Origin: Rhodopseudomonas palustris
Lineage (GTDB): Bacteria; Pseudomonadota; Alphaproteobacteria; Rhizobiales; Xanthobacteraceae
Reading direction: 5' to 3'
Length of the DNA stretch: 64,000 nucleotides
Assembly (NCBI RefSeq): GCF_003591005.1
Contig: NZ_QYYD01000021.1
Span: 54,738-118,737 of the forward strand
The notes under the pieces are model-generated. The model worked only from the letters and a program-made list of their open reading frames with translations. It was not told the DNA's origin and did not search any database. Shown here piece by piece: positions 17,362-24,644 of this stretch (positions are counted from its first letter, which is position 1; every line of letters starts with the position of its first letter). Both the position numbers and the translations under genes were made by a program.

Positions 17362-17389
17362 CGTCGGCGGCGCCCCTGCGCCGCCGACG
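17362..17389 (+). terminator. Perfect 12-bp hairpin between hydrolase and flavoprotein genes
   Basis: CGTCGGCGGCGC and GCGCCGCCGACG pair perfectly around a CCCT loop, 31 bases after the hydrolase stop and 24 bases before the next start. It has only a weak T stretch after it (TACTTCTGTTG), so it could be a partial terminator or an mRNA-stabilising processing element. Confidence 0.5.
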
Positions 17390-17413
17390 TACTTCTGTTG
17401 AGAGAGATTACCG

Positions 17414-19123
17414 ATGAACGACGTGCCCGCACAGCCACATCCTGCCGCACTGCCCGCCAAGCGCAGCGTGATCCTGCCGCGGCACGACCAGACCTTTCCG
17501 GTCCTGACGGCCGCGGAGATCGCGCGGGTGCGGCGCTTCGGCGAGCTGCGTCGCTACGAGGACGGCGACGTCCTGATCGAGACCGGTAAGCCGGGAGCGG
17601 GCATGTTCGTCGTGCTGGCGGGCCACGTCGCCATCTCCAAGCGCGACGGCTTCGGCAACGTCACGTCCGTGACCGATCAGGGCCCCGGCCAGTTCGTCGC
17701 CGAGGTCGGACAACTGTCCGGCCGCGCGGCGCTGATCGACGGTCATGCCGACGGCGACGTCGAAGCCATCGTGATCGGACCGGAGCGGCTGCGCGCATTG
17801 CTGATCGCGGAAGCCGATCTCGGCGAGCGCATCATGCGGGCCCTGATCCTGCGCCGCGTGAGCCTGATCCAGGGCGCCGCTGGCGGACCGGCGCTGATCG
17901 GCCGCGACAACGCCCGCGACGTCATCCGACTGCGCGGATTTCTCACCCGCAACGGTCATCCGCATCACCTGCTCGATCCCGCAACCGACAAGGATGCGGC
18001 AGATCTGGTGGCGCGCTACGCACCGTCCGAAGCCGACCTGCCGCTGGTCGTCGTTCCTGACGGCACTGTGCTGAAGAACCCGTCACTCACCGAACTGGCC
18101 CGCGCGCTGGGCATGATGGTCAGCAATGCACGCGGTAAGCTCTACGACGTTGCCATCGTCGGCAGCGGACCTGCAGGACTTGCCACCGCGGTCTACGCCG
18201 CCTCCGAAGGGCTCGCCGTCGCCGTCTGCGACTCCCGCGCGTTCGGCGGCCAAGCCGGAGCCAGCGCCCGCATTGAAAATTATCTCGGCTTTCCCACCGG
18301 CATTTCCGGCATGGCGCTCACCGCGCGCGCCTACAATCAGGCGCTGAAATTCGGCGCCGACATTCTGATTCCTGTCACCGTCACCTCGCACGACTGTGCG
18401 CGGACCGACGGGGCGTTCACGCTCGGCCTCGACGATGGCGACCAGATTCGCGCCAAGTCGGTCGTGGTCGCCAGCGGCGCGCGCTATCGCCGCCCGCAGA
18501 TCGACCGGCTGTCCGACTTCGATGGACGCGGCGTCTGGTACTGGGCCTCGCCGATCGAAGCGCGACTGTGCAAGGATCAGGACATTGTGCTGGTCGGCGG
18601 CGGCAATTCCGCCGGCCAGGCGGCCGTGTTCCTGTCCGGCTTCGCGCGCAGCATCAAGATGGTGATCCGGGGCGGCGGTTTGGCGGCCAGCATGTCGAGC
18701 TATCTGATCGAGCGGATCGAGGCAATGCCGAACATCGAGCTGATATTCAACCACGAGGTGATCGGGCTCGACGGCAGCGCCGAACACGGGCTGCAGTCGA
18801 TCCGCACCCGCGACCGGCTGCGCGGTCGCGACACCGTGGAGTCGATCCGTCACCTGTTCCTGTTCGTCGGTGCCGATCCGGCCACGAGCTGGCTGCAGGG
18901 CTGCGGCGTCGCGCTCGACCGCGCCGGCTTCGTGATCACCGGCGCCGCGGAGTCCGGCCGGCTGGTGCAGACGCTCGAGACCTCGGTGCCCGGCGTGTTC
19001 GCGGTCGGCGACGTCCGCTCAGGCTCGGTGAAGCGCGTCGGCGGTGCGATCGGAGAAGGCGCGCAGGTCGTCGCCGCGCTGCACGGCTTTCTCGGCGAAG
19101 CCGCCGCCGGCGCCCTCGCCTGA
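17414..19123 (+). CDS. Cyclic nucleotide-binding domain fused to thioredoxin reductase-like flavoprotein
   Basis: A 569-residue fusion. Residues ~28-145 form a cNMP-binding beta-roll (GELRRYEDGDVLIETGKPGAG; FVAEVGQLSGRAAL). A linker of ~90 residues follows, including FLTRNGHPHHLLDP. The rest is a class II pyridine nucleotide-disulfide oxidoreductase: FAD site VAIVGSGPAGLATA (about 245-258) and NADPH site VLVGGGNSAGQAA (about 392). The usual redox C-x-x-C is missing: the segment reads WYWASPIEARLCKDQD. It therefore cannot act as a normal thioredoxin reductase and is likely an NADPH-dependent oxidoreductase or redox sensor regulated by a nucleotide. It is followed by a clear terminator. Confidence 0.92.
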   Translation: MNDVPAQPHPAALPAKRSVILPRHDQTFPVLTAAEIARVRRFGELRRYEDGDVLIETGKPGAGMFVVLAGHVAISKRDGFGNVTSVTDQGPGQFVAEVGQLSGRAALIDGHADGDVEAIVIGPERLRALLIAEADLGERIMRALILRRVSLIQGAAGGPALIGRDNARDVIRLRGFLTRNGHPHHLLDPATDKDAADLVARYAPSEADLPLVVVPDGTVLKNPSLTELARALGMMVSNARGKLYDVAIVGSGPAGLATAVYAASEGLAVAVCDSRAFGGQAGASARIENYLGFPTGISGMALTARAYNQALKFGADILIPVTVTSHDCARTDGAFTLGLDDGDQIRAKSVVVASGARYRRPQIDRLSDFDGRGVWYWASPIEARLCKDQDIVLVGGGNSAGQAAVFLSGFARSIKMVIRGGGLAASMSSYLIERIEAMPNIELIFNHEVIGLDGSAEHGLQSIRTRDRLRGRDTVESIRHLFLFVGADPATSWLQGCGVALDRAGFVITGAAESGRLVQTLETSVPGVFAVGDVRSGSVKRVGGAIGEGAQVVAALHGFLGEAAAGALA

Positions 19124-19136
19124 GCGCGCGACAAAA

Positions 19137-19158
19137 CCGGGCTGGCGCACCAGCCCGG
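19137..19158. terminator. Rho-independent-type hairpin, usable from both sides
   Basis: CCGGGCTGG and CCAGCCCGG form a perfect 9-bp stem with a CGCA loop, preceded by AAAA and followed by CTTCTCT. It lies 13 bases after the flavoprotein stop and, on the minus strand, 27 bases after the 28-codon stub, so it can end both transcripts. Confidence 0.7.
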
Positions 19159-19185
19159 CTTCTCTACCGCGGAACCGGTTGGTTA

Positions 19186-19272
19186 TCAGTAGCGGCGTGC
19201 GCCGCCGGCGCCAGCGATGTAGTAAGCGAGCTTGCCCGCGCTAGTCTGAACGGACTTGATGGGTCGCGACAT
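19186..19272 (-). CDS. 28-codon ORF: micropeptide or stub of an alpha/beta hydrolase
   Basis: ATG at 19272 has a strong ribosome site (AAAGGAAACGCTG) and opens a 28-residue frame, MSRPIKSVQTSAG followed by KLAYYIAGAGGARRY and a stop. It lies 41 bases after the 239-residue gene on the same strand and just before a terminator. The sequence resembles the first strands of alpha/beta hydrolases (T-S-A-G-x-L-A-Y...G-G), so I favour a truncated hydrolase stub. A functional micropeptide is the alternative. Confidence 0.5.
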   Translation of the reverse strand: MSRPIKSVQTSAGKLAYYIAGAGGARRY

Positions 19273-19313
19273 CAGCGTTTCCTTTATGGGAGTATCTCGA
19301 CTGGCGAGATGCT

Positions 19314-20033
19314 TCAGGCGAGCTTGATGTCGGACAGGTCGATCGAGACCACCAGCGGCTCGGGCACCGGGTGGCCGTCGGGCCCACGAGGATAGATTTT
19401 GCGCGCGGTCGGGATCTTGACGCCCTGCACCTCGGTGTAGCCGGAAATGTAGTGGGCGCCCGGCGTGTTGCCGGCGATCTCGACGTCGTAGTCGTGCCGC
19501 TTCAGCAAGCCGTCGGCGCCGGCATACAGAGTCTGCACCGTGCTGTGGGTGGCGATGCTGCCGGGGAACGTCACTTTCAGCCGCTGCCAGGTCTCGCCGT
19601 TCTCCTGCCAGTCGGACAGCGCTTCGGTCTTGACACCGTCGCGCGCCAGCAGGAATGGCAAATTGAGATAGGTCCACATCGCGATGCCGGCGAAGTAAGC
19701 GAGCTGCGGCTCCGACCACGGCGTCTCCAGCGTGTGGCCGGCGAACGAGGCGCGTGGATCAGCAAGCTGCTCCAGCACGCGCCCGCCACGATTCTCGAGA
19801 CGCACCTCGCCGGGGCTGAAGCGCGAGACCTTGCCGTCCGGACCGAACGGCGCATGCGAAGCCCATTCATCCTTCAGGCCGACCGTGACGGATGTTTCGT
19901 TGAGTTTGCCCGGATGGCCCTTGAGACCCCACAGCGCCCCGCCCTGCTCCAGCTTCGCGGTCAGGCTTTGATAGTTGCGCCACTCGGCGAGGTCGCCGTG
20001 AGCGTTGATGATCTTTGTAGCAAGCGGATCCAT
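19314..20033 (-). CDS. Conserved protein of unknown function
   Basis: A 239-residue soluble protein without a signal peptide, starting MDPLATKIINAHGDLAEWRNY. It is rich in alternating beta-strand patterns (SVTVGLKDEW, GEVRLENRGGRVLEQL, TLYAGADGLLKRHDYDVEIAG, GVKIPTARKIYPRG), suggesting a single large antiparallel sheet like LolA/LppX-type folds. I do not recognise a named family. Its only close partner on the strand is the 28-codon stub downstream, which looks like the beginning of an alpha/beta hydrolase, so it may once have been paired with a hydrolase. Confidence 0.75.
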   Translation of the reverse strand: MDPLATKIINAHGDLAEWRNYQSLTAKLEQGGALWGLKGHPGKLNETSVTVGLKDEWASHAPFGPDGKVSRFSPGEVRLENRGGRVLEQLADPRASFAGHTLETPWSEPQLAYFAGIAMWTYLNLPFLLARDGVKTEALSDWQENGETWQRLKVTFPGSIATHSTVQTLYAGADGLLKRHDYDVEIAGNTPGAHYISGYTEVQGVKIPTARKIYPRGPDGHPVPEPLVVSIDLSDIKLA

Positions 20034-20483
20034 GGTGTGTCCTATCGATGGGCCGGCAGCGGCGGCGTGCCGGGGCGATGGCGTGCGGATATCACGCCGT
20101 CGCAGGTGACGGCGTCGCGGTGGGCAACGCGACGAACCGCACGGTCATCGGCGCGCCCTGAGGCAAGTTGCATCTTCCGCCGGCCGGTGGGTGACGACGT
20201 AAAGCGGCGGCGCCTCCGAAGATTTGGCAGCTTTCTCTGCGCCTGTGCATCATACGGAGTTGTGGGTCGCATCGACTTCGGCATGGCTCCGCCAAGCGAC
20301 GCATCGCCCCGACAGGCTCGACGTCCAGCACCGGCACGTCCGTTCGCAACCGGCCGGCCAAGCAATATTTTCTTTGGTGTAGGTGCACGCGACCATCGCA
20401 CGCCACCGAAACGCCTTGGTCGGGCTCGGCCGACGCCGCGATTTGGTCGACCCTGCCGCATGATCAGCGAACGGAGATGGCGA
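20034..20483. other. Intergenic region without recognisable gene
   Basis: About 450 bases between divergent genes. I see no frame with convincing coding features. A short AT-rich patch (AATATTTTCTTTGG, about 20374-20387) could hold a promoter for the plus-strand sulfur module. No clear operator palindrome was found. Confidence 0.5.
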
Positions 20484-20966
20484 ATGATCGGTCGACGCAA
20501 AATCCTGCGATGGGGCTTGATCGTAATGATGGGCTCGGCGGTGCTGATCGGTGGCGCTCGGGCGACGGAGACGAAAATGGAAGTCAAGACGATACACAGC
20601 GCCTTCCCGTTCTCGGACACTGTGGAGAAGCTGCGCACGACGCTCGAAGCCAAGGGCTTCACCATTTTCGCTGCGATCGATCAGCGCCAGGCAGCGCAGT
20701 CGGTCGGACTCGATATGCCGCCGACCACTCTGTTGATCTACGGCAATCCCAAGGGCGGCACACCACTGATGCTGGCGGCACCGGATTTTGCGTTGGAACT
20801 GCCGCTCAAGCTGCTGGTGCGCGAAGACGCCGGGAGCAAGGTCCTGGTAGTCTACACGCCTGCCGCAGCGCTCGAAGGTCGCCATGGTCTGCCGGCAGGC
20901 CTCGCCGCCAAGCTCGGCGGTGCAGAGCCGGCCATCGCCGCCGCCGTCGGCGCGCCCTCCAACTAA
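20484..20966 (+). CDS. DUF302-domain exported protein
   Basis: A 160-residue protein with an N-terminal signal (RRKILRWGLIVMMGSAVLIGG then ARATE) and a DUF302 domain: FPFSDTVEKLRTTLEAKGF at the start, ..MPPTTLLIYGNPKGGTPLM and LPLKLLVREDAGSKVLV in the middle. DUF302 proteins form small periplasmic domains often found near sulfur-oxidation genes. The ATG at 20484 follows CGGAGATGG; an ATG at 20460 is an alternative. It is 24 bases upstream of the SoxC-like gene, so it is the first gene of the operon. Confidence 0.85.
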   Translation: MIGRRKILRWGLIVMMGSAVLIGGARATETKMEVKTIHSAFPFSDTVEKLRTTLEAKGFTIFAAIDQRQAAQSVGLDMPPTTLLIYGNPKGGTPLMLAAPDFALELPLKLLVREDAGSKVLVVYTPAAALEGRHGLPAGLAAKLGGAEPAIAAAVGAPSN

Positions 20967-20990
20967 GCCTCCTCGGACACGGATCACACC

Positions 20991-22244
20991 ATGAAGCCTG
21001 TCTCGCAAGACGGGCCGCGGTCGCTCACGCGCCGCGGCCTGCTGAGCGGCGCCGTCGGCCTTGCCGGCGCCGCCGCGACCGCCGCAAAGGCCGACAGCCT
21101 GCTCGACGTGCCGCCGCGCGGCCCGGGCGCGCCGCTGTCAGCGCGCAGCGAACGCTCCAAATACGTTCAGATCGCCCGCATCCCGGAATCGACGCCGGGC
21201 AAACGTCCGGTCGACCCCAGCGAAGCGATCAACTCCAAGGCGCCGATCGACAAACTGGTCGGCCAGATCACGCCGGCGGATCTGCACTACGAGCGCAGCC
21301 ATTCCGGCGTGCCCGACATCGATCCGGCACAGCATCGCCTGCTGGTGCACGGCCAGGTGAAAAAGCCACTGGTCTTCACCATGGCCGATCTGCGGGCGAT
21401 GCCGTCGGTGTCGCGGATCGCGTTTCTGGAATGCACCGGCAACGGCTGGGAGAACTGGAAGGAAGCGCCGCCCGATCTCACCGTGCAGAACACCCACGGG
21501 CTGATCAGCACCAACGAATGGACCGGCGTGCCGCTGTCCTATCTGATCGATCTCGTCGGCGTCGATCGACGCTCGACCTGGATGCTGGCCGAAGGCGGCG
21601 ACGGCTCGGCAGTGGCGCGCAGCATTCCGCTCACCGACGAGATCATCGCCGAGGGTATTCTCGCCTATGGCCAGAACGGCGAGCCGCTCCGCCCCGCCCA
21701 CGGCTTTCCGCTGCGGCTGTTTCTTCCCGGCTTCGAAGGCAACCTCAACATCAAATGGCTGCGGCGGCTGAAGTTCGGCGACCGCCCGTTCATGACGCGC
21801 TGGGAGACCGCGCGCTACACCCAACTGCAGGCCGACGGCAAGGCCCGGCAGTTTCAGCTGCATCAGGACGTCAACTCGGTGATCACCCGCCCGTCCGGGA
21901 TGATGCAGATCAAGCCCGGCTATCACCGCATCTGCGGGCTGGCGTGGAGCGGCCATGGCCGCATCACGCGGGTTGAACTCAGCACCGACGGCGCCAGGAC
22001 GTGGCGCGACGCGACGATTGTCGGCGTCGCGCTGCCGAAGGCGCAGACGCGATTTGAGGCCGACTGGGTGTGGGACGGCAAACCGACCAGGATCGTCAGC
22101 CGCTCCACCGATGAGAAACACAACGTCCAGCCGGACCGCGCCTCGCTCATCGCCAGGACCGGCACCAACGCGCTGTTTCACTACAATGCCCAGCAGACCT
22201 GGGCGATCGACGAAACCGGGAAGGTGCGCAATGTCCTGGCCTAA
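20991..22244 (+). CDS. soxC: SoxC-like sulfane/sulfite dehydrogenase molybdopterin subunit
   Basis: A 417-residue sulfite-oxidase-family molybdoenzyme. A Tat signal (SLTRRGLLSGAVGLAG) exports it folded to the periplasm. The molybdenum-ligand cysteine is C148 in IAFLECTGNGWENW. ERSHSGVPDIDPAQHRLLVHG, EGGDGSAVARSIPL and LPGFEGNLNIKWLRRLK match SoxC closely, and the C-terminal dimerisation domain GLAWSGHGRITRVELSTDG is complete. It overlaps the downstream cytochrome gene by 14 bases. SoxC normally works with the dihaem cytochrome SoxD on SoxYZ-bound sulfane; here soxXYZAB are not nearby, so it may act on sulfite or another sulfur substrate. Confidence 0.88.
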   Translation: MKPVSQDGPRSLTRRGLLSGAVGLAGAAATAAKADSLLDVPPRGPGAPLSARSERSKYVQIARIPESTPGKRPVDPSEAINSKAPIDKLVGQITPADLHYERSHSGVPDIDPAQHRLLVHGQVKKPLVFTMADLRAMPSVSRIAFLECTGNGWENWKEAPPDLTVQNTHGLISTNEWTGVPLSYLIDLVGVDRRSTWMLAEGGDGSAVARSIPLTDEIIAEGILAYGQNGEPLRPAHGFPLRLFLPGFEGNLNIKWLRRLKFGDRPFMTRWETARYTQLQADGKARQFQLHQDVNSVITRPSGMMQIKPGYHRICGLAWSGHGRITRVELSTDGARTWRDATIVGVALPKAQTRFEADWVWDGKPTRIVSRSTDEKHNVQPDRASLIARTGTNALFHYNAQQTWAIDETGKVRNVLA

Positions 22245-22791
22245 CAGCGTTGCGCTCGGCATCGCGGCCGTGCTCGCCTGCAGCACCATCGCCGGCGCCG
22301 GTGAGTTCGGCCGTCCGGCAACGCCGGAGGAGATCGCGGCCTGGAACATCGACGTGTCGCCCGACGGCAGCGGCCTGCCCCCCGGCAAAGGCGACGTCGC
22401 GCACGGCCGGCAAGTGTTCGAGGACAACTGCTCGGCCTGTCACGGCGCCAACGGTGAAGGCGGCTTTGCCGATCGCCTGGTCGGCGGCCGCGGCACGCTC
22501 GCCTCGGATCGTCCGATCAAGACCGTCGGCAGCTTCTGGCCCTACGCCACCACGCTGTTCGACTACATCCGTCGCGCCATGCCTTACCCCGCGCCGCAGA
22601 CGCTGAGCGACGACGATACCTACGCGGTCGTCGCCTACATCCTGCATCTGAACGGCATCGTGCCGGCAGACGCCATGCTCGATCGCAGCAGTCTGCCGCA
22701 GGTGAAGATCCCGAACCGCGACGGCTTCGTCCCCGACAGGGAATTCCGCGTCATCACCAACTCACGACAGCATCAAGGGAGAAAGCCATGA
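22231..22791 (+). CDS. Periplasmic monohaem cytochrome c, SoxD-like
   Basis: A 186-residue c-type cytochrome. A signal peptide (SWPNSVALGIAAVLACSTIAGA) is followed by one haem motif C67-x-x-C70-H71 (NCSACHGANGEGG) and the distal methionine in IRRAMPYPAPQTL. The region GRPATPEEIAAWNIDVSPDG matches the C-terminal cytochrome domain of SoxD. It overlaps soxC by 14 bases and the next gene by 4, so all are translated together. It should take electrons from the SoxC-like molybdoenzyme and pass them to the respiratory or photosynthetic chain. Confidence 0.9.
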   Translation: MSWPNSVALGIAAVLACSTIAGAGEFGRPATPEEIAAWNIDVSPDGSGLPPGKGDVAHGRQVFEDNCSACHGANGEGGFADRLVGGRGTLASDRPIKTVGSFWPYATTLFDYIRRAMPYPAPQTLSDDDTYAVVAYILHLNGIVPADAMLDRSSLPQVKIPNRDGFVPDREFRVITNSRQHQGRKP

Positions 22792-23576
22792 CGTTCCATC
22801 GCGGTCATTTCAACCGGCGCGCGGCGCTCGGTCTGTTCGGACAGGCCGCCCTGCTCGCCGGCGCCACCGGCTCCGCGTCCGCCGCGACCTCGTCCGCGCA
22901 CGATCAGCCCGGCAGCGCTGGTCTCGAAATGCTGAAGAAGCAACTGGCGGCGGCGCCGCGGCGGCGTGACTTCAACACCGTCCCGTTCATGGTCACCCGG
23001 AAGGACCAATGGGATCACGAAGCCGCCGAGCTGGTGCTGGCCTATCGCAGCCGCGCGCTGCAGGTGTGGGAAGCCACCGAGATCAGCGCGCCGTGGCTGA
23101 ACCTGATGCGCGAGGCACTCAACGGCCAGGTGTTCGCGCACGGCAACCCGGGCTTCCTCGCGGTCGCGGCGGTGCATGGCAGCGCGCATCTGGCGCTGTA
23201 CGACCAGTCCGCCTGGGACAAGCACGGCCTCGCGGCGCTGAGCGGCGGCGCGGCAAGCCGGAACGTTTACGTCGCCGCCAAGGCCGGCACCTCGCCGTCC
23301 GACGATCTGCAGAACATCACCGGCTATTACGGCCCGGACAACAGCAAGATCGCGACGCTGCAGCAGCGCGGCATGGTGTTCGTCGCCTGCCACGATTCGA
23401 TCCACGCGATCGCCCGCAACCTCTGCCATCTCGGCCGCGGCGAAGCCTGCAGCGCCGACGAAGTCGCCGCAGATTTGACCAACCATCTGATCCCCGGCGC
23501 AGTGCTGGTCCCGAGCGTGGTCGCGTTTCTGATCGAGCTACAGCGGGTCGGCTTCACCTACGCCAAGGCCGGCTGA
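22788..23576 (+). CDS. Tat-exported DsrE-like protein
   Basis: A 262-residue protein with a twin-arginine signal (FNRRAALGLFGQAALLAG). The mature part has alternating strands and helices and a single conserved-looking cysteine in QQRGMVFVACHDSIHAIARNLC, reminiscent of DsrE/DsrF-fold proteins whose cysteine carries sulfane sulfur. A second region, LIPGAVLVPSVVAFLIELQRVGFTY, closes the fold. It is the last gene of the DUF302-soxC-cytochrome operon, with a 4-base overlap. A role in handling sulfur species in the periplasm is inferred from context; the family assignment is moderate. Confidence 0.75.
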   Translation: MTFHRGHFNRRAALGLFGQAALLAGATGSASAATSSAHDQPGSAGLEMLKKQLAAAPRRRDFNTVPFMVTRKDQWDHEAAELVLAYRSRALQVWEATEISAPWLNLMREALNGQVFAHGNPGFLAVAAVHGSAHLALYDQSAWDKHGLAALSGGAASRNVYVAAKAGTSPSDDLQNITGYYGPDNSKIATLQQRGMVFVACHDSIHAIARNLCHLGRGEACSADEVAADLTNHLIPGAVLVPSVVAFLIELQRVGFTYAKAG

Positions 23577-23613
23577 GCCGCTTCCGGCGCGCAGCCGGGT
23601 TGTCAACTCAGCT

Positions 23614-23643
23614 CCGCCGATCGGGATGAAGCGCGATCGGCGG
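23614..23643. terminator. Hairpin between convergent genes
   Basis: CCGCCGATCG (23614-23623) and CGATCGGCGG (23634-23643) form a perfect 10-bp stem with a 10-base loop, between the sulfur operon stop and the convergent LysR stop. No T tract is present on either side, so termination would be weak or Rho-assisted. Confidence 0.45.
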
Positions 23644-23660
23644 GACGAAGCCCTTCCGCT

Positions 23661-24545
23661 TCACGGACCGGCCGCTTCGGCCAGCAGCCAGTCGCGGAAC
23701 GCCATCACCGGCGCGTTGCTGTCGAGCGACGGCGGATAAACCAGGAAGTGCGACATCGGCAGCCGATAGCTGTGCTCCGACAGGCGGACCAGCCGGCCGC
23801 CGAGCAGATCCCCCCGCGCCACCGACTGCCGCGCCAACGCCAGCCCCTGGCCATGGATGGCGGCTTCCATCAGCAGATTCGCATCCAGAAAGGAGTTACC
23901 GACGATCCTGCGGTCGATCTGCACACCGCACGACCTGAACCACGCCGACCACGGCACGTTCGGATCGATCAGCATCCGCTCGTTGACGAAAGCGCGCGGG
24001 TCTCTGGTGAAGCGGCCGTCGTTGTAGTGCGGGCTGCACACCGGAAACACCTCCTCATCCATCAGCCGGATCGCGTTTAGCCCCTTCCATGCTCCGCTGC
24101 CGAGGCGGACCGCGATATCGACGCGATCGGATTTGAAGTTCGCAAGCAGCCGGTCGGAGCGGACGTTGATGTGGATCTGCGGATAGCGCTCGTTGAATTT
24201 CGGCAGCCGCGGCAGCAACCACCGCGCCGCCATCACCGGCAGCATACTGACCGTAACCTCGACATCAGGCCCGGAGGACGACAGCGCCGTGACGGCCGCC
24301 GTCAGCTCCGCTAACGATCGCGTGACCCGGCCGTGCATTCGCCGGCCGCTCGGCGTCAGCTCCATCCGGTGACCGGCGCGTTGAAACAGCGTGACGCCGA
24401 CCTGCTCCTCGAGCTGTCGGATGCGCTGGCTTACGGCGCCGTGGGTAATGTTCAACTCGTCCGCGGCCCGGGAATAGCTGCCATGCCGCCCAGCGACCTC
24501 GAACACCCGCATCGCTTCAAGTGACGGCAAACGGCCCATTTCCAT
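23661..24545 (-). CDS. LysR-family regulator, GcvA-like
   Basis: A 294-residue LysR-type regulator. The N-terminal helix-turn-helix LPSLEAMRVFEVAGRHGSYSRAADELNITHGAVSQRIRQLEE and the effector domain (RVDIAVRLGSGAWKGLNAIRLMDEEVFPVCSP) place it in the GcvA branch. It is divergent from the MATE exporter with an AT-rich spacer, which suggests it controls the exporter and itself. ATG codons at 24545 and 24539 are both possible; neither has an obvious ribosome site. Confidence 0.92.
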   Translation of the reverse strand: MEMGRLPSLEAMRVFEVAGRHGSYSRAADELNITHGAVSQRIRQLEEQVGVTLFQRAGHRMELTPSGRRMHGRVTRSLAELTAAVTALSSSGPDVEVTVSMLPVMAARWLLPRLPKFNERYPQIHINVRSDRLLANFKSDRVDIAVRLGSGAWKGLNAIRLMDEEVFPVCSPHYNDGRFTRDPRAFVNERMLIDPNVPWSAWFRSCGVQIDRRIVGNSFLDANLLMEAAIHGQGLALARQSVARGDLLGGRLVRLSEHSYRLPMSHFLVYPPSLDSNAPVMAFRDWLLAEAAGP

Positions 24546-24644
24546 AATTGTTAATTTTTCTAACAGAGCCCGTCAATTCATATGGTTGGGCGAGCGTTCG
24601 TGCCCGTGGTCAGGTCCAGGCCTGCGCATCGGGAGTACGTGGTC
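24546..24644. promoter_or_regulatory. AT-rich divergent LysR/MATE promoter region
   Basis: Immediately beside the LysR start is an AT-rich island, with TTAATTTTTCTAA at 24551-24563. Its T-N11-A inverted form fits a LysR binding box. It stands out from the GC-rich surroundings and should hold the divergent promoters and operator. Confidence 0.5.

Noticed and set aside
19186..19272. 28-codon ORF as a PQQ- or mycofactocin-type modified peptide precursor
   Set aside because: No radical-SAM or other maturation enzyme is nearby and the core motifs of those precursors are absent.
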